The notes under the pieces: generated by a model | Told to the model about the DNA's origin: nothing | Seen by the model: the letters and a program-made list of their open reading frames with translations, nothing else | Databases searched by the model: none | In this document: one piece after another, positions 17,573-25,365 of the stretch | Layout: each line of letters begins with the position of its first letter | Position numbering within the stretch: position 1 is the stretch's first letter | Assembly (NCBI RefSeq): GCF_018916875.1 | Contig: NZ_JAHLNO010000001.1 | Coordinates: 119,487 to 183,486 of the forward strand | DNA from: Virgibacillus proomii | GTDB taxonomy: Bacteria > Bacillota > Bacilli > Bacillales > Amphibacillaceae | DNA length: 64,000 nt | Direction of reading: 5' to 3' | Program-made: the position numbers and the translations under genes

Positions 17573-18607
17573 ATGGCAAAGATTGCTGTATTAGGAGCCG
17601 GAAGTTGGGGAACAGCATTAAGTATCGTATTATCTGATAATGAACATGATGTAAGACTATGGACACACAGCAGCGACCATGCTGATCATATTAATAAAAC
17701 AAGAAGAAATGAACACTATTTGGATGTAGATATTCCTAAAGCAATTACTGCTTATCATGATCTACAAAAAGCGATTCAAGATGTTACAGCAATCGTTATT
17801 GTTGTACCGACAAAAGCGATTCGTGAAGTATGTAAGCAATTAGATCCAATTCTCCCAGATAATATAACAATTATCCACGCTTCAAAAGGAATTGAACCAG
17901 GAACATTGAAGCGTGTATCACAAGTTATTGGTGAAGAATTAACAACATTTAATGAAGAAGATGTGGTTGTTTTATCCGGTCCTAGTCATGCAGAAGAAGT
18001 CGCATTACGACAACCAACGACAGTTACCGTTTCATCAGCAAATTCTGTAGAAGCAAAATTAGCTCAGGATTTATTCATCAATGAGTCTTTTCGTGTCTAC
18101 ACAAGTACAGATGTATTGGGAATTGAACTTGGTGGTGCACTTAAAAATATTATTGCTTTAGGTGCTGGTATTTCGGATGGCTTAGGTTATGGAGATAATG
18201 CAAAAGCTGCACTCATGACAAGAGGGCTGGCGGAAATTACAAGACTAGGTACATCATTAGGTGCGAATCCATTAAGCTTTTTAGGTTTATCAGGTGTTGG
18301 CGATTTAATTGTTACTTGTACGAGTGTCCACAGCAGAAACTGGCGTGCTGGTAATTTATTAGGTAAAGGGAAAGAATTAGAAGATGTTCTTGAACAAATG
18401 GGCATGGTTGTGGAAGGGGTTAGAACTGTAAAAGCAGCTTACCAATTTGCTAAAGAGCAGCAAGTAGAAATGCCGATTACAGAAGGTATTTATCAAGTTC
18501 TATTTGAAGCAAAAGATCCGAAAGATGTTGTGGAACAATTGATGAATCGTTCTAAACGAGAGGAAATGGATGATCTTGCCCAATTGTTAATGGAAAGGTA
18601 TTCTTAA
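17573..18607 (+). CDS. gpsA: Glycerol-3-phosphate dehydrogenase [NAD(P)+]
   Basis: GpsA reduces dihydroxyacetone phosphate to sn-glycerol 3-phosphate, the backbone for phospholipids, and so feeds the acylation steps that include PlsC in this window. The 344-residue protein begins with the dinucleotide-binding motif LGAGSWGTA (7-15). It also has HASKGIEPGT, LSGPSHAEEV and the catalytic-region segments GGALKNIIALGAGISDGLG and FLGLSGVGDLIVTC. AAGGAGGAGC precedes the ATG. It is downstream of der, as in B. subtilis. Confidence 0.96.
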   Translation: MAKIAVLGAGSWGTALSIVLSDNEHDVRLWTHSSDHADHINKTRRNEHYLDVDIPKAITAYHDLQKAIQDVTAIVIVVPTKAIREVCKQLDPILPDNITIIHASKGIEPGTLKRVSQVIGEELTTFNEEDVVVLSGPSHAEEVALRQPTTVTVSSANSVEAKLAQDLFINESFRVYTSTDVLGIELGGALKNIIALGAGISDGLGYGDNAKAALMTRGLAEITRLGTSLGANPLSFLGLSGVGDLIVTCTSVHSRNWRAGNLLGKGKELEDVLEQMGMVVEGVRTVKAAYQFAKEQQVEMPITEGIYQVLFEAKDPKDVVEQLMNRSKREEMDDLAQLLMERYS

Positions 18608-18668
18608 TAACATGCAAACTGCTTCCTGCATATACTGTGTTTGAGTAACTTAGCAGGGAGGCGAGTAT

Positions 18669-18929
18669 GTGAACAATTTTCAAAAGGGACTTTTTGACAA
18701 AATTCAACAAAAAGCAAAAATTAATCCAGATGATGTGTACAAAGTAGCTGATTCTGTAAAGCATGCTGATTTTTCTGACGAGAAAACAGTGAGAAGATTA
18801 GTACGTCAGTTGAGTAAATTGGCAAATAAGCCTGTATCAAAGCAAAAAGAGGATAAAATTGTACAATCAATTGTTAAAAATGATATTCCTATGGATATGA
18901 ATTCATTAAACAAACTATTTAAAAAATAG
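18669..18929 (+). CDS. spoVIF: Stage VI sporulation protein F
   Basis: SpoVIF (YjcC in B. subtilis) is needed for proper coat assembly and spore resistance. The 86-residue protein matches the family in length and in its charged helical design (FDKIQQKAKINPDDVYKVAD, then VRRLVRQLSKL and the C-terminal DMNSLNKLFKK). The start is GTG 18669, after GGGAGGCGAG. It stands after gpsA with its own downstream terminator. Its link to neighbours is only positional; no sporulation promoter was clear. Confidence 0.85.
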   Translation: MNNFQKGLFDKIQQKAKINPDDVYKVADSVKHADFSDEKTVRRLVRQLSKLANKPVSKQKEDKIVQSIVKNDIPMDMNSLNKLFKK

Positions 18930-19030
18930 CATACTTGGGCAAGTGAGGATACAATTATTCATATTCTTGCATAAAATAAATCGCACAAGCATTCATAGAT
19001 AGAGTTGCAGTGGATAATTATTTAGTCAAA

Positions 19031-19064
19031 CCGAGATGGAGAAGCCCCCTTCATCTCGGCTTTT
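19031..19064 (+). terminator. Terminator after spoVIF
   Basis: CCGAGATG pairs with CATCTCGG across a C-rich loop and is followed by CTTTTG. It lies about 100 bases after the stop codon. Confidence 0.75.
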
Positions 19065-19127
19065 GTTATGGTTTAGGAAATTATATCCGTGTCTACAAGG
19101 TGGATAATTTTTAGATGGTATTTATTC

Positions 19128-19226
19128 ACATCCAGCTTCAGCGGTTAGTCCCTTCCAGGTCGTTTCACTCCTCCTGCGGTGCAGGTAGCCTCCGTTCCAG
19201 CTTGATCAAGGCGCTTTAAGCTTTTG
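19128..19226 (+). repeat. Family C repeat, copy 1
   Basis: About 100 bp running from CACATCCAGCTTCAGCGG to AAGGCGCTTTAAGCTTTT, with TTTCACTCCTCCTGCGG in the middle. Two other copies are at 23214 and, inverted, at 51013. There is no ORF. Like family B, it is of a type widespread between genes in Bacillaceae. Confidence 0.6.
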
Positions 19227-19277
19227 GTATCTGTTAAAGTGATTTAAATGCCCTTTTCTAACTTTATCTTTGCTGTT

Positions 19278-19288
19278 TATGTTATAAT
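19278..19288 (+). promoter_or_regulatory. Extended -10 promoter for yphE-yphF
   Basis: TATGT directly followed by TATAAT (19283-19288) is an extended -10 element, 41 bases before the ATG at 19330. The -35 region (AACTTT) is poor, as is common with extended -10 promoters. Confidence 0.65.
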
Positions 19289-19329
19289 ACGTGGTGCAAT
19301 AATAGTTCGTTTAGTAGGGGTGGGAATAT

Positions 19330-19527
19330 ATGTCGGAATCGATGCTAAAAATGTACATTTCATTTATTGGAATGGCGTTATTACTTGTAGCAATAGGTCT
19401 GATTTTGTTAGCCAGATATAAACTAAGGGGTTGGTTTGCAGGGATTATCTCGTTATTTGCATACATATCGTTAGTGCTAGGATGTCTTATTATTTTTTAT
19501 ATCGTATTTAGTGGTCCAACAGGCTAA
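19330..19527 (+). CDS. yphE: YphE-like small membrane protein (DUF2768)
   Basis: This 65-residue protein has two membrane segments (about 8-27 and 33-58) joined by RYKLRGW. It corresponds in size and position to YphE (DUF2768) of B. subtilis, which lies between gpsA and yphF. The function is unknown. The RBS is TAGGGGTGGG. yphF starts 19 bases after its stop, so the two should be translated from one message. Confidence 0.8.
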   Translation: MSESMLKMYISFIGMALLLVAIGLILLARYKLRGWFAGIISLFAYISLVLGCLIIFYIVFSGPTG

Positions 19528-19546
19528 AGTAAGGGGGGAGCCGGGA

Positions 19547-20275
19547 TTGAATCGCACATATCGAAATGTAGCCATTATTTTATTTTTCACCATGCTATTA
19601 AGTGGCTGTTTATATCCAGAGGAAGAATTGGCGAAAAACCAGGTACCAAATGAAGACCAGTTGGAGATGGTTCAATCAGCTGTTGAACAATATAAGGAAA
19701 CAAGTGGTGGACTTGTACCAATTCGAACGAAAGATAGTGATACGCCAATCTTTGAAAAATATTTAGTTGATTTTTCTAAATTGAAAGAAGCCAGTATTTT
19801 AACTGAAATTCCCGGAAACGCTTTTGAAAATGGTGGTGTTTATCAATATACCATCATTAGACCGGAAAAAAAACCACGTGTGAAATTAATTGATTTACGA
19901 ATAACAGAAGCAATTCGCAGTGTAAATTTAAAATTGGATATTTATCGAAATGAACATCTATATCCTCCATTTTCCAAGGAAATTGCAGAAGGAGTATATA
20001 CGATTGATTATAAAAAATTAGGTTTGGATTCTCCGCCAACTGTAGTTAGTCCTTATTCACAGGAGCAACTGCCAATCGTGATGGATACAGATGGAAAACT
20101 CTATGTCGACTATCGAATTGATTTAAATAATGCTCTGCAAAAATATAAGCATGACTATAAGCCAGGGGATGATATTCGTTATATCTTAGCAGATAATACA
20201 CCATTTGTTCCTGCTTACTCACTTCCTTATACGATTAAGGATGGAGAACCAATATTTTTACAAGAAAATAAATGA
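19547..20275 (+). CDS. yphF: YphF-like lipoprotein
   Basis: The protein begins at TTG 19547 after AAGGGGGGAG (19531-19540) and has 242 residues. The same frame is open from 19511 but that part overlaps yphE and lacks an RBS. The N-terminus is a lipoprotein signal with lipobox LLSGC; the mature protein would be anchored to the outer face of the membrane by the cysteine. The rest is hydrophilic and mixed alpha/beta, without a catalytic motif that I can name. It matches B. subtilis YphF in position. The function is unknown. Confidence 0.82.
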   Translation: MNRTYRNVAIILFFTMLLSGCLYPEEELAKNQVPNEDQLEMVQSAVEQYKETSGGLVPIRTKDSDTPIFEKYLVDFSKLKEASILTEIPGNAFENGGVYQYTIIRPEKKPRVKLIDLRITEAIRSVNLKLDIYRNEHLYPPFSKEIAEGVYTIDYKKLGLDSPPTVVSPYSQEQLPIVMDTDGKLYVDYRIDLNNALQKYKHDYKPGDDIRYILADNTPFVPAYSLPYTIKDGEPIFLQENK

Positions 20276-20289
20276 AATTCATCATATAA

Positions 20290-20326
20290 AAGCCCTTGAA
20301 ACATATATTATTTCAAGGGTTTTTTA
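20290..20326 (+). terminator. Terminator after yphF
   Basis: GCCCTTGAAA pairs with TTTCAAGGG(T) around a 9-base loop and is followed by TTTTTT. Confidence 0.85.
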
Positions 20327-20441
20327 CTTGCAATTTAAAAACATAAATAGTAGAAAATGTTGTTTTGGCTTTATGTAATTTCCTAAATTATTAATAGTAG
20401 ATGCAGTACAACTCGTTTATGTCTGTGGGGTTATAGCTTTA

Positions 20442-20629
20442 TTTATCCCGCATGTAAGGTGCCGCAAGACTCCCACTTTAAGATCCTGAGTTGGAACAAA
20501 AGGGTATAAGTGGTAGAAAACGGCACCTAATGCCCGATTCGTTCAAGGGCCTTTAGGTCATACCCTTCTAGGTACTAACATTCAGTAGGAGATGGAAGAA
20601 AACTCCAACTGAATGAAGTTTCACTTTAT
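20442..20629 (+). repeat. Family A repeat, copy 4 (with insert)
   Basis: A full-length 188-bp copy. Hairpin 1 outer stem is GGTGCCGC / ACGGCACC with one change, and hairpin 2 is CATTCAGTAGGAG / CTCCAACTGAATG with one mismatch. The optional insert is present. Its right end TTTCACTTTAT runs straight into the next, diverged copy. Confidence 0.9.
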
Positions 20630-20918
20630 CCCGATTTAAGGTGTTGTAAGATCCTCCCTTTAAGAGTTACAGAATGACGAAACAGCCGAAGAGGGAGACA
20701 ACGCCTAAAAGCCAGATTCATTCGGGTCGATAAGATAGAGAAGTTTCGGTAGGAGTACACCACACAAATAAAAAAAGTGTTTTTCTTTTTCGAGGGCAGA
20801 AAAGCTACGACAACTTTTCTTTGCACGAGGAATAACTCGGCAACGGAACAATTTTAAGAATGTCTGAAATTTTAGCTTTTGGTTACCTCGGAGAAAAAAC
20901 GGCTGGAAGTTTCACTTA
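20625..20918 (+). repeat. Family A repeat, copy 5 (diverged, tandem with copy 4)
   Basis: It starts TTTATCCCGATTTAAGG using the last TTTAT of copy 4. The outer stem of hairpin 1 is now GGTGTTGT / ACAACGCC and the inner stem CTCCCT / AGGGAG, so both arms changed together. It ends GGAAGTTTCACTTAT near 20918, after two extra hairpins (around 20770-20830). Confidence 0.65.
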
Positions 20919-20931
20919 TAAAAAAGGAGGT

Positions 20932-21054
20932 TTGCTTAAGTTATTTTCGATAAAGCTGTATAAACTATTCAGTTTTTGTTGCCTAGTTGTATTTATAGTT
21001 TGCGTATCATTCTCTCTACATTCAATAGTAAGCGCTAAACTTTTCACAGAATAG
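20932..21054 (+). CDS. Possible small membrane peptide upstream of spoIVA
   Basis: Reading from TTG 20932, directly after AAAAAAGGAGGT, gives 40 residues with one strong hydrophobic segment (LFSFCCLVVFIVCVSFSL) and a short polar tail (SIVSAKLFTE). The frame is open further up to ATG 20860, but that part lies within the family A repeat. The RBS is very close to the TTG, which weakens the case. No family is recognised. It could be a small sporulation-associated membrane peptide, or chance. Confidence 0.3.
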   Translation: MLKLFSIKLYKLFSFCCLVVFIVCVSFSLHSIVSAKLFTE

Positions 21055-21101
21055 CTATCGAATATAGTGCTAAGCTTTTTAAACTTTTATACATAATTCA
21101 G

Positions 21102-21131
21102 GCATATTTTGATAGGACAACATCATAGACT
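21102..21131 (+). promoter_or_regulatory. Candidate sigma-E promoter for spoIVA
   Basis: GCATATT (21102-21108), then 15 bases, then CATAGACT (21124-21131) resembles the mother-cell sigma-E pattern (-35 with ATATT, -10 CATACAnT). It sits about 65 bases before the spoIVA start. spoIVA is a known sigma-E gene in B. subtilis. Confidence 0.55.
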
Positions 21132-21195
21132 TGTAATGTCAATTATTCGTAGTTTGTTCGTAAATTAAAAAGAACGAAGATCGGGAGGGGATCTT

Positions 21196-22674
21196 TTGGA
21201 AAGAGTTGATATTTTTAATGATATTTCGAAACGGACGAATGGAGATATTTATTTAGGTATTGTAGGAGCTGTTCGTACTGGTAAATCTACATTTATAAAA
21301 AAATTTATGGAGCTAGTAGTCCTTCCTAATATAGAGGAGGAAAGCGAACGAGCACGTGCATTAGATGAGTTACCCCAAAGTGCAGCTGGAAAAACCATTA
21401 TGACTACGGAACCTAAATTTGTTCCAAACCAAGCGGTATCGGTTCATGTTGACGAGGGATTAGACGTTAATATCCGGCTTGTGGATTGTGTGGGATATGC
21501 TGTAGAAGGTGCAAAAGGGTTTGAGGATGAAAATGGACCAAGAATGATTCATACGCCATGGTACGAGGACCCTATTCCCTTTCATGATGCAGCTGAAATT
21601 GGTACTCGGAAGGTAATTCAAGAGCATTCTACCATTGGAGTAATTGTTACAGCAGATGGTACATTTGGTGAAATTGAGAGAAGTAATTATGTTGAAGCAG
21701 AAGTTAGGGTGGTAGAAGAACTAAAGGAAGTTGGAAAACCATTTATTATGGTTATAAATTCACAACGTCCCAGCAGTCAGGAAACGGAATTACTGCGGCA
21801 AGATCTTGCGGAAAAATATGATATTCCCGTATTAGCAATGAGCGTTGAATCAATGACAGAGCATGATGTGACGAACTTACTACGCGAAGCACTGTATGAA
21901 TTCCCGGTATTAGAAGTAAATGTAAATCTCCCGAGCTGGGTTATGGTTTTGAATGAAGGACACTGGTTAAGAAAGAGCTATCAGGAAGCAATCCAAGATA
22001 CGGTAAAAAACATTAAGCGATTACGGGATGTAGATCAAATCGTTGGAGATTTTTCTCACTATGAGTACATTGATCAGGCGAAGCTTGCAGGAATGGAAAT
22101 GGGAGAGGGAATTGCAGAAATTGACTTACATGCGCCAGATCATTTGTATGATGAAGTATTAAAAGAAATTGTCGGTGAGGAAATAAGAGGAAAAGACCAC
22201 TTGTTGGAGCTTATGCAGGATTTTGCTTATGCTAAACGAGAATATGATCAAGTTGCTGGTGCATTACAAATGGTCAAACAAACAGGGTATGGAATTGCCG
22301 CTCCTGCATTAGAAGATATGATCTTAGATGAACCAGAAATCATCCGTCAAGGATCTCGTTTTGGTGTTCGGCTAAAAGCTGTTGCTCCGTCTATCCATAT
22401 GATTAAAGTAGAAGTAGAATCTGAATTTTCACCGATAATTGGCACGGAGAAGCAAAGTGAAGAACTTGTCCGCTATTTAATGCAAGACTTTGAAGAGGAT
22501 CCACTTTCCATTTGGGAGTCAGATATTTTTGGGCGCTCGCTAAGTTCGATTGTCAGAGAAGGAATTCAAGCTAAAATTGCTTTAATGCCGGAAAATGCAC
22601 GCTACAAGTTAAAAGATACCCTTGAACGAATCATTAATGAAGGGTCTGGAGGACTTATCGCTATTATTTTATAG
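21196..22674 (+). CDS. spoIVA: SpoIVA, spore coat basement ATPase
   Basis: SpoIVA polymerises by ATP hydrolysis on the outer forespore membrane and forms the platform on which the coat is built; it is also needed for cortex formation. The 492-residue protein is exactly of family length. The Walker A motif GAVRTGKST (24-32) is in the N-terminal TRAFAC-type domain. The C-terminus LIAIIL is the hydrophobic end needed for membrane anchoring. Translation starts at TTG 21196 after GGGAGGGGATC. It is followed by a terminator, so it is monocistronic. Confidence 0.97.
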   Translation: MERVDIFNDISKRTNGDIYLGIVGAVRTGKSTFIKKFMELVVLPNIEEESERARALDELPQSAAGKTIMTTEPKFVPNQAVSVHVDEGLDVNIRLVDCVGYAVEGAKGFEDENGPRMIHTPWYEDPIPFHDAAEIGTRKVIQEHSTIGVIVTADGTFGEIERSNYVEAEVRVVEELKEVGKPFIMVINSQRPSSQETELLRQDLAEKYDIPVLAMSVESMTEHDVTNLLREALYEFPVLEVNVNLPSWVMVLNEGHWLRKSYQEAIQDTVKNIKRLRDVDQIVGDFSHYEYIDQAKLAGMEMGEGIAEIDLHAPDHLYDEVLKEIVGEEIRGKDHLLELMQDFAYAKREYDQVAGALQMVKQTGYGIAAPALEDMILDEPEIIRQGSRFGVRLKAVAPSIHMIKVEVESEFSPIIGTEKQSEELVRYLMQDFEEDPLSIWESDIFGRSLSSIVREGIQAKIALMPENARYKLKDTLERIINEGSGGLIAIIL

Positions 22675-22677
22675 CAT

Positions 22678-22704
22678 AAGCAGCTAAATGTAGCTGCTTT
22701 TTTA
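22678..22704 (+). terminator. Terminator after spoIVA
   Basis: AAGCAGCTA pairs with TAGCTGCTT around a 4-base loop, followed by a T-run, directly after the stop codon. Confidence 0.9.
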
Positions 22705-22751
22705 TTTTGTAGGAATAATATCCATTTGTACATTGTAGATAGTTTTTTTGA

Positions 22752-22901
22752 AAAGTAGCTTCGTCATCTAGCTTAAGCGTTCGAGCGACTAGCAAACTTT
22801 GATCTCCTTCCTACGATAAATCAACATCGGCTCGAATCTAAAGGAACACTGACTAAAAGCGGGCTTGCCGCTCAGACGGCATACCCCTCTTTTAGAGACT
22901 C
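22752..22901 (+). repeat. Family B repeat, head and insert
   Basis: It starts CTTCGTCATCTAGCTTAAGC and contains CTACGATAAATCAACATCGG, then the insert AGCGGGCTTGCCGCTCAG and ends at TAGAGACTC. Copy 6 of family A follows directly, and the B tail resumes at 23050. Confidence 0.75.
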
Positions 22902-23049
22902 TTTATCCCGGATGAAGAAGCCATATTTTTCTCATTTCAAAGATCTGCCTATTATTTTGCAACTTATGAGAAAAACGGCTCCTAAATCCCCGATTCGTTT
23001 AACTAACATTCAAGGAGAAAAACACTCCTTGAATGAAGTTTCACTTTAT
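22902..23049 (+). repeat. Family A repeat, copy 6
   Basis: A 148-bp copy with different stems. Hairpin 1 inner arms are TTTTTCTCAT / ATGAGAAAAA, and hairpin 2 is CATTCAAGGAG / CTCCTTGAATG. Constant ends (TTTATCCCGGATG, GAAGTTTCACTTTAT) and linker (CCCCGATTCGTT) are kept. It lies inside a family B element. Confidence 0.85.
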
Positions 23050-23188
23050 CTCGTCAGAAGTTCTCCAGTTTGTACGTCGCTAACCCGAACGCTTGTATTT
23101 TTGATGTCTAGCTTAAGCACTCGAGCAACTAGCAAGCTTTGATCTCCCTACGTCGCTAACCAAGCGCTTCTAGCTTTTGTTCTTTTTA
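23050..23188 (+). repeat. Family B tail and a short deleted family B copy
   Basis: CGTCAGAAGTTCTCCAGTTT and TACGTCGCTAACC form the tail of the B element interrupted by family A copy 6. From 23107 a shorter second copy follows (GTCTAGCTTAAGCACTCGAG to GCGCTTCTAGCTTTTGTTC) that lacks the middle part. Confidence 0.65.
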
Positions 23189-23213
23189 GGAACCTATTTG
23201 TGTTAATTTTATT

Positions 23214-23315
23214 CCCATCCAGCTTTAATGCCTAGCCCTCGAAATTTTACTTCACTCCCCATGTGGCGACAGCCCCTCATCGGAGGTTCCAGCGTTCTTG
23301 AGACTGACCAAGGTT
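23214..23315 (+). repeat. Family C repeat, copy 2
   Basis: It runs from CCATCCAGCTTTAATGCC to the AGACTGACCAAGG region, with TTTTACTTCACTCCCCATG in the middle. It is diverged from copy 1. The rest of the gap up to the hup promoter shows only AT-rich sequence. Confidence 0.5.
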
Positions 23316-23571
23316 TGTCCTTTTGTACAAAATAACAGCTTTTATGTAGCTATTAATTTGTGCTAAAAAATTACTATATAGCTGTCTATTAAAAAAAATT
23401 TATAAAAACGGCAGGATATTTAATAGGGATGTCGTATATCTTTAATATAACCGAGCGATTGCTAACAAAGCTATTCATCAACCATTCTGACCATAATGGT
23501 AAAATAAACCAATTTTTTAGTTTAAAACGTATAAAAACTACAAGAAATACTGAAAAATTACCGGGAAAGTG

Positions 23572-23600
23572 TTGAATTTTGTTGCAAACTCGGTTAAGAT
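23572..23600 (+). promoter_or_regulatory. Putative sigma-A promoter for the HU gene
   Basis: TTGAAT (23572-23577) and TAAGAT (23595-23600) are separated by 17 bases, about 130 bases before the ATG at 23729. Confidence 0.6.
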
Positions 23601-23605
23601 AAGCC

Positions 23606-23631
23606 ATGTCACTACATGAATTTCGTGACAT
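23606..23631 (+). promoter_or_regulatory. Inverted repeat at the 5' end of the HU leader
   Basis: ATGTCAC and GTGACAT, a perfect 7-bp inverted repeat with a 12-base spacer, sit right after the -10 box, at or just past the transcription start. It could be an operator or a 5' stabilising hairpin. Confidence 0.5.
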
Positions 23632-23728
23632 GAGGTATAAAAACTGGCAAAATGGTGAACAAATGATGATAGCTTCATTAGAATTTGTTCCAATGTCGAT
23701 TGATGTTTAATGGGAGGAGGTGAATGTC

Positions 23729-24001
23729 ATGAATAAAACAGACTTAATTAATGCTGTAGCTGGAAAAAGTGAGCTTTCTAAAAAAGATGCAACGAAAGCT
23801 GTTGATGCAGTATTCGAATCTGTCATGGATTCACTTAAAAAAGGTGAAAAAGTACAATTAATTGGATTTGGAAACTTTGAAGTACGTGAGCGTTCTGCTC
23901 GTAAAGGTCGTAATCCTCAAACAGGGGAAGAGATCGAAATTCCAGCAAGCAAAGTTCCTGCATTTAAACCAGGTAAAGCCCTAAAAGACGCTGTAAAATA
24001 A
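23729..24001 (+). CDS. hup: DNA-binding protein HU
   Basis: HU is the abundant histone-like protein that bends and compacts DNA and is essential in B. subtilis (hbs). The 90-residue protein has the full family pattern: [11 protein letters not shown] at the start, [20 protein letters not shown] as the beta-arm and RNPQTGEEI near the arm tip, and [14 protein letters not shown] at the end. GGAGGAGGTG (23711-23720) precedes ATG 23729; an in-frame GTG at 23720 lies within that RBS. It has a promoter and terminator of its own, so mtrB is separately transcribed. Confidence 0.96.
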   Translation: MNKTDLINAVAGKSELSKKDATKAVDAVFESVMDSLKKGEKVQLIGFGNFEVRERSARKGRNPQTGEEIEIPASKVPAFKPGKALKDAVK

Positions 24002-24017
24002 TAGGTTACATAGGGCG

Positions 24018-24046
24018 AGAGGGTACGCAAAAGCGTATCCTCTTTT
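24018..24046 (+). terminator. Terminator after the HU gene
   Basis: AGAGGGTACGC pairs with GCGTATCCTCT (one G-T pair) around AAAA, followed by TTTT. Confidence 0.85.
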
Positions 24047-24241
24047 TGCTGATAAGATTCTCTAACAAAAAATAAAATTGAAGGAATAATAAATCATATG
24101 TCACCTAATAATTCATCCTATAAGCAAAATAAAAGATAGTTTGTGATATGTGATCCCGTTAACATCAATCTAGCTACATAAAATGTATCTAAAGCTAAAT
24201 ATCTTGTATAGCATTTTTCACCAAATGAAGGAGGAAAGGTA

Positions 24242-24466
24242 ATGGATAAGCCAATGGTTTCAGCCGATTTTTTTGTAATTAAAGCGTTAGAAGACGGTGT
24301 ACAGGTAATCGGACTGACAAGAGGAAATGACACAAGATTTCACCATTCCGAAAAGCTGGATAAAGGAGAAACGATGATTGCTCAATTTACAGAACATACA
24401 TCGGCTGTTAAAGTAAGAGGAAAAGCATTAATCCAAACAAGTCATGGTGAGATAGAAAACAACTAA
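24242..24466 (+). CDS. mtrB: TRAP, trp RNA-binding attenuation protein
   Basis: TRAP is an 11-subunit ring that binds tryptophan and then GAG/UAG repeats in the trp leader and in other transcripts, causing termination or blocking translation. The 74-residue protein is nearly the same as B. subtilis MtrB in its core. [20 protein letters not shown] and [20 protein letters not shown] hold the tryptophan-pocket residues and the Lys/Lys/Arg RNA-contact set. The RBS is AAGGAGGAAAGGT. In B. subtilis folE precedes mtrB and the trp operon is a few genes downstream. Neither is present here (hup is directly upstream). Confidence 0.96.
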   Translation: MDKPMVSADFFVIKALEDGVQVIGLTRGNDTRFHHSEKLDKGETMIAQFTEHTSAVKVRGKALIQTSHGEIENN

Positions 24467-24506
24467 ATTATTAAGAAAAAGATCAACTAAAGTCCAGAAT
24501 GCTTGA

Positions 24507-24536
24507 TTATGGAATGCGTATAAATTATGCTATAAT
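24507..24536 (+). promoter_or_regulatory. Possible promoter for hepS-menG-hepT
   Basis: A clear -10 box TATAAT (24531-24536) has a poor -35 (TTATGG, 24507-24512) 18 bases upstream. It precedes hepS by about 45 bases. Confidence 0.45.
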
Positions 24537-24579
24537 AGCTAAAGCATGAATAGATTGGATGAAGGGCTTGGGTGATTTT

Positions 24580-25362
24580 TTGATTAATTCAGAGGTAAAC
24601 ATACAGTACCTTAAACGAAAAATAGTAGCTAAAATGGAGCACTCCTATTTAGAAAAGCATATTAAAAAGCCTGCCATCGATGAGAGAAAATTGCGGTTAC
24701 TAGTGGAAATGGTCTATCACACTACCTTATCTGAATCCCTTAAAGAAAGATATATTATCACAACAATGCTTGTCCAAATGGCACTTGATACCCATGATTT
24801 GGTTCCTAGTGTAACTGCATTGGATGAAGAAGAGGACGTTAAACTGACAAAGCAGCTCCATGTACTTGCAGGTGATTATTATAGTGGTCTCTATTATTTG
24901 TTACTAGCTGAAATGGATGATTTTGATTTTATCCGTCAGCTTGCTTCAGCTATTAAAGAAATTAATGAGTATAAAATGATTCTCTATTATAATGAAACGA
25001 GTTCATTGACGGAATATATGCAAATACAAAAAATCATTGATACATTATTACTTGTACGTGTCGCAGAATATTTACATGTTCCCGCTTTGGGTGAAGTTGC
25101 TGGAAATTGGTTATTTATAAAGATACTTACGCAAATGTTATATATCATACAATATCATGATAACTCGGAAAAAATTGAGAAGTGGAGTTTTCCATCCCAG
25201 CTTACTATGATAGACGAGTTAAAAGAACAATTAAAGACAACAATAAAGCAACTTACTGCTGATTTAGAAAAAATACCAAATCATAATCATCTTTTGCACC
25301 AAATCAATCGTGAAATTACAGCTGTCGGGAAGATGAATCTAACGGTGGGGGGAGAAGGTTAG
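24580..25362 (+). CDS. hepS: Heptaprenyl diphosphate synthase, component I
   Basis: HepS (HEPPP synthase component I) is the small, non-catalytic partner of HepT; the two-subunit enzyme makes the C35 side chain of menaquinone-7. The 260-residue all-helical protein lacks DDxxD motifs, as expected for component I, and has RLLVEMVYHTTLSESLK and DYYSGLYYLLLAEMDDF. I prefer TTG 24580, which follows GGTGAT as in other genes here; ATG 24559 (267 residues) is the alternative. menG starts three bases after the stop, and hepT follows, so the three are one operon. Confidence 0.9.
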   Translation: MINSEVNIQYLKRKIVAKMEHSYLEKHIKKPAIDERKLRLLVEMVYHTTLSESLKERYIITTMLVQMALDTHDLVPSVTALDEEEDVKLTKQLHVLAGDYYSGLYYLLLAEMDDFDFIRQLASAIKEINEYKMILYYNETSSLTEYMQIQKIIDTLLLVRVAEYLHVPALGEVAGNWLFIKILTQMLYIIQYHDNSEKIEKWSFPSQLTMIDELKEQLKTTIKQLTADLEKIPNHNHLLHQINREITAVGKMNLTVGGEG

Positions 25363-25365
25363 GTT

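Noticed and set aside
17274..17666. 130-codon minus-strand open frame opposite der and gpsA
   Set aside because: It is antisense to two well-supported genes, lacks an RBS and has the composition of a shadow frame.
20860..20931. ATG 20860 as start of the small membrane ORF
   Set aside because: The 24 codons in question lie in the family A repeat and there is no RBS before that ATG.
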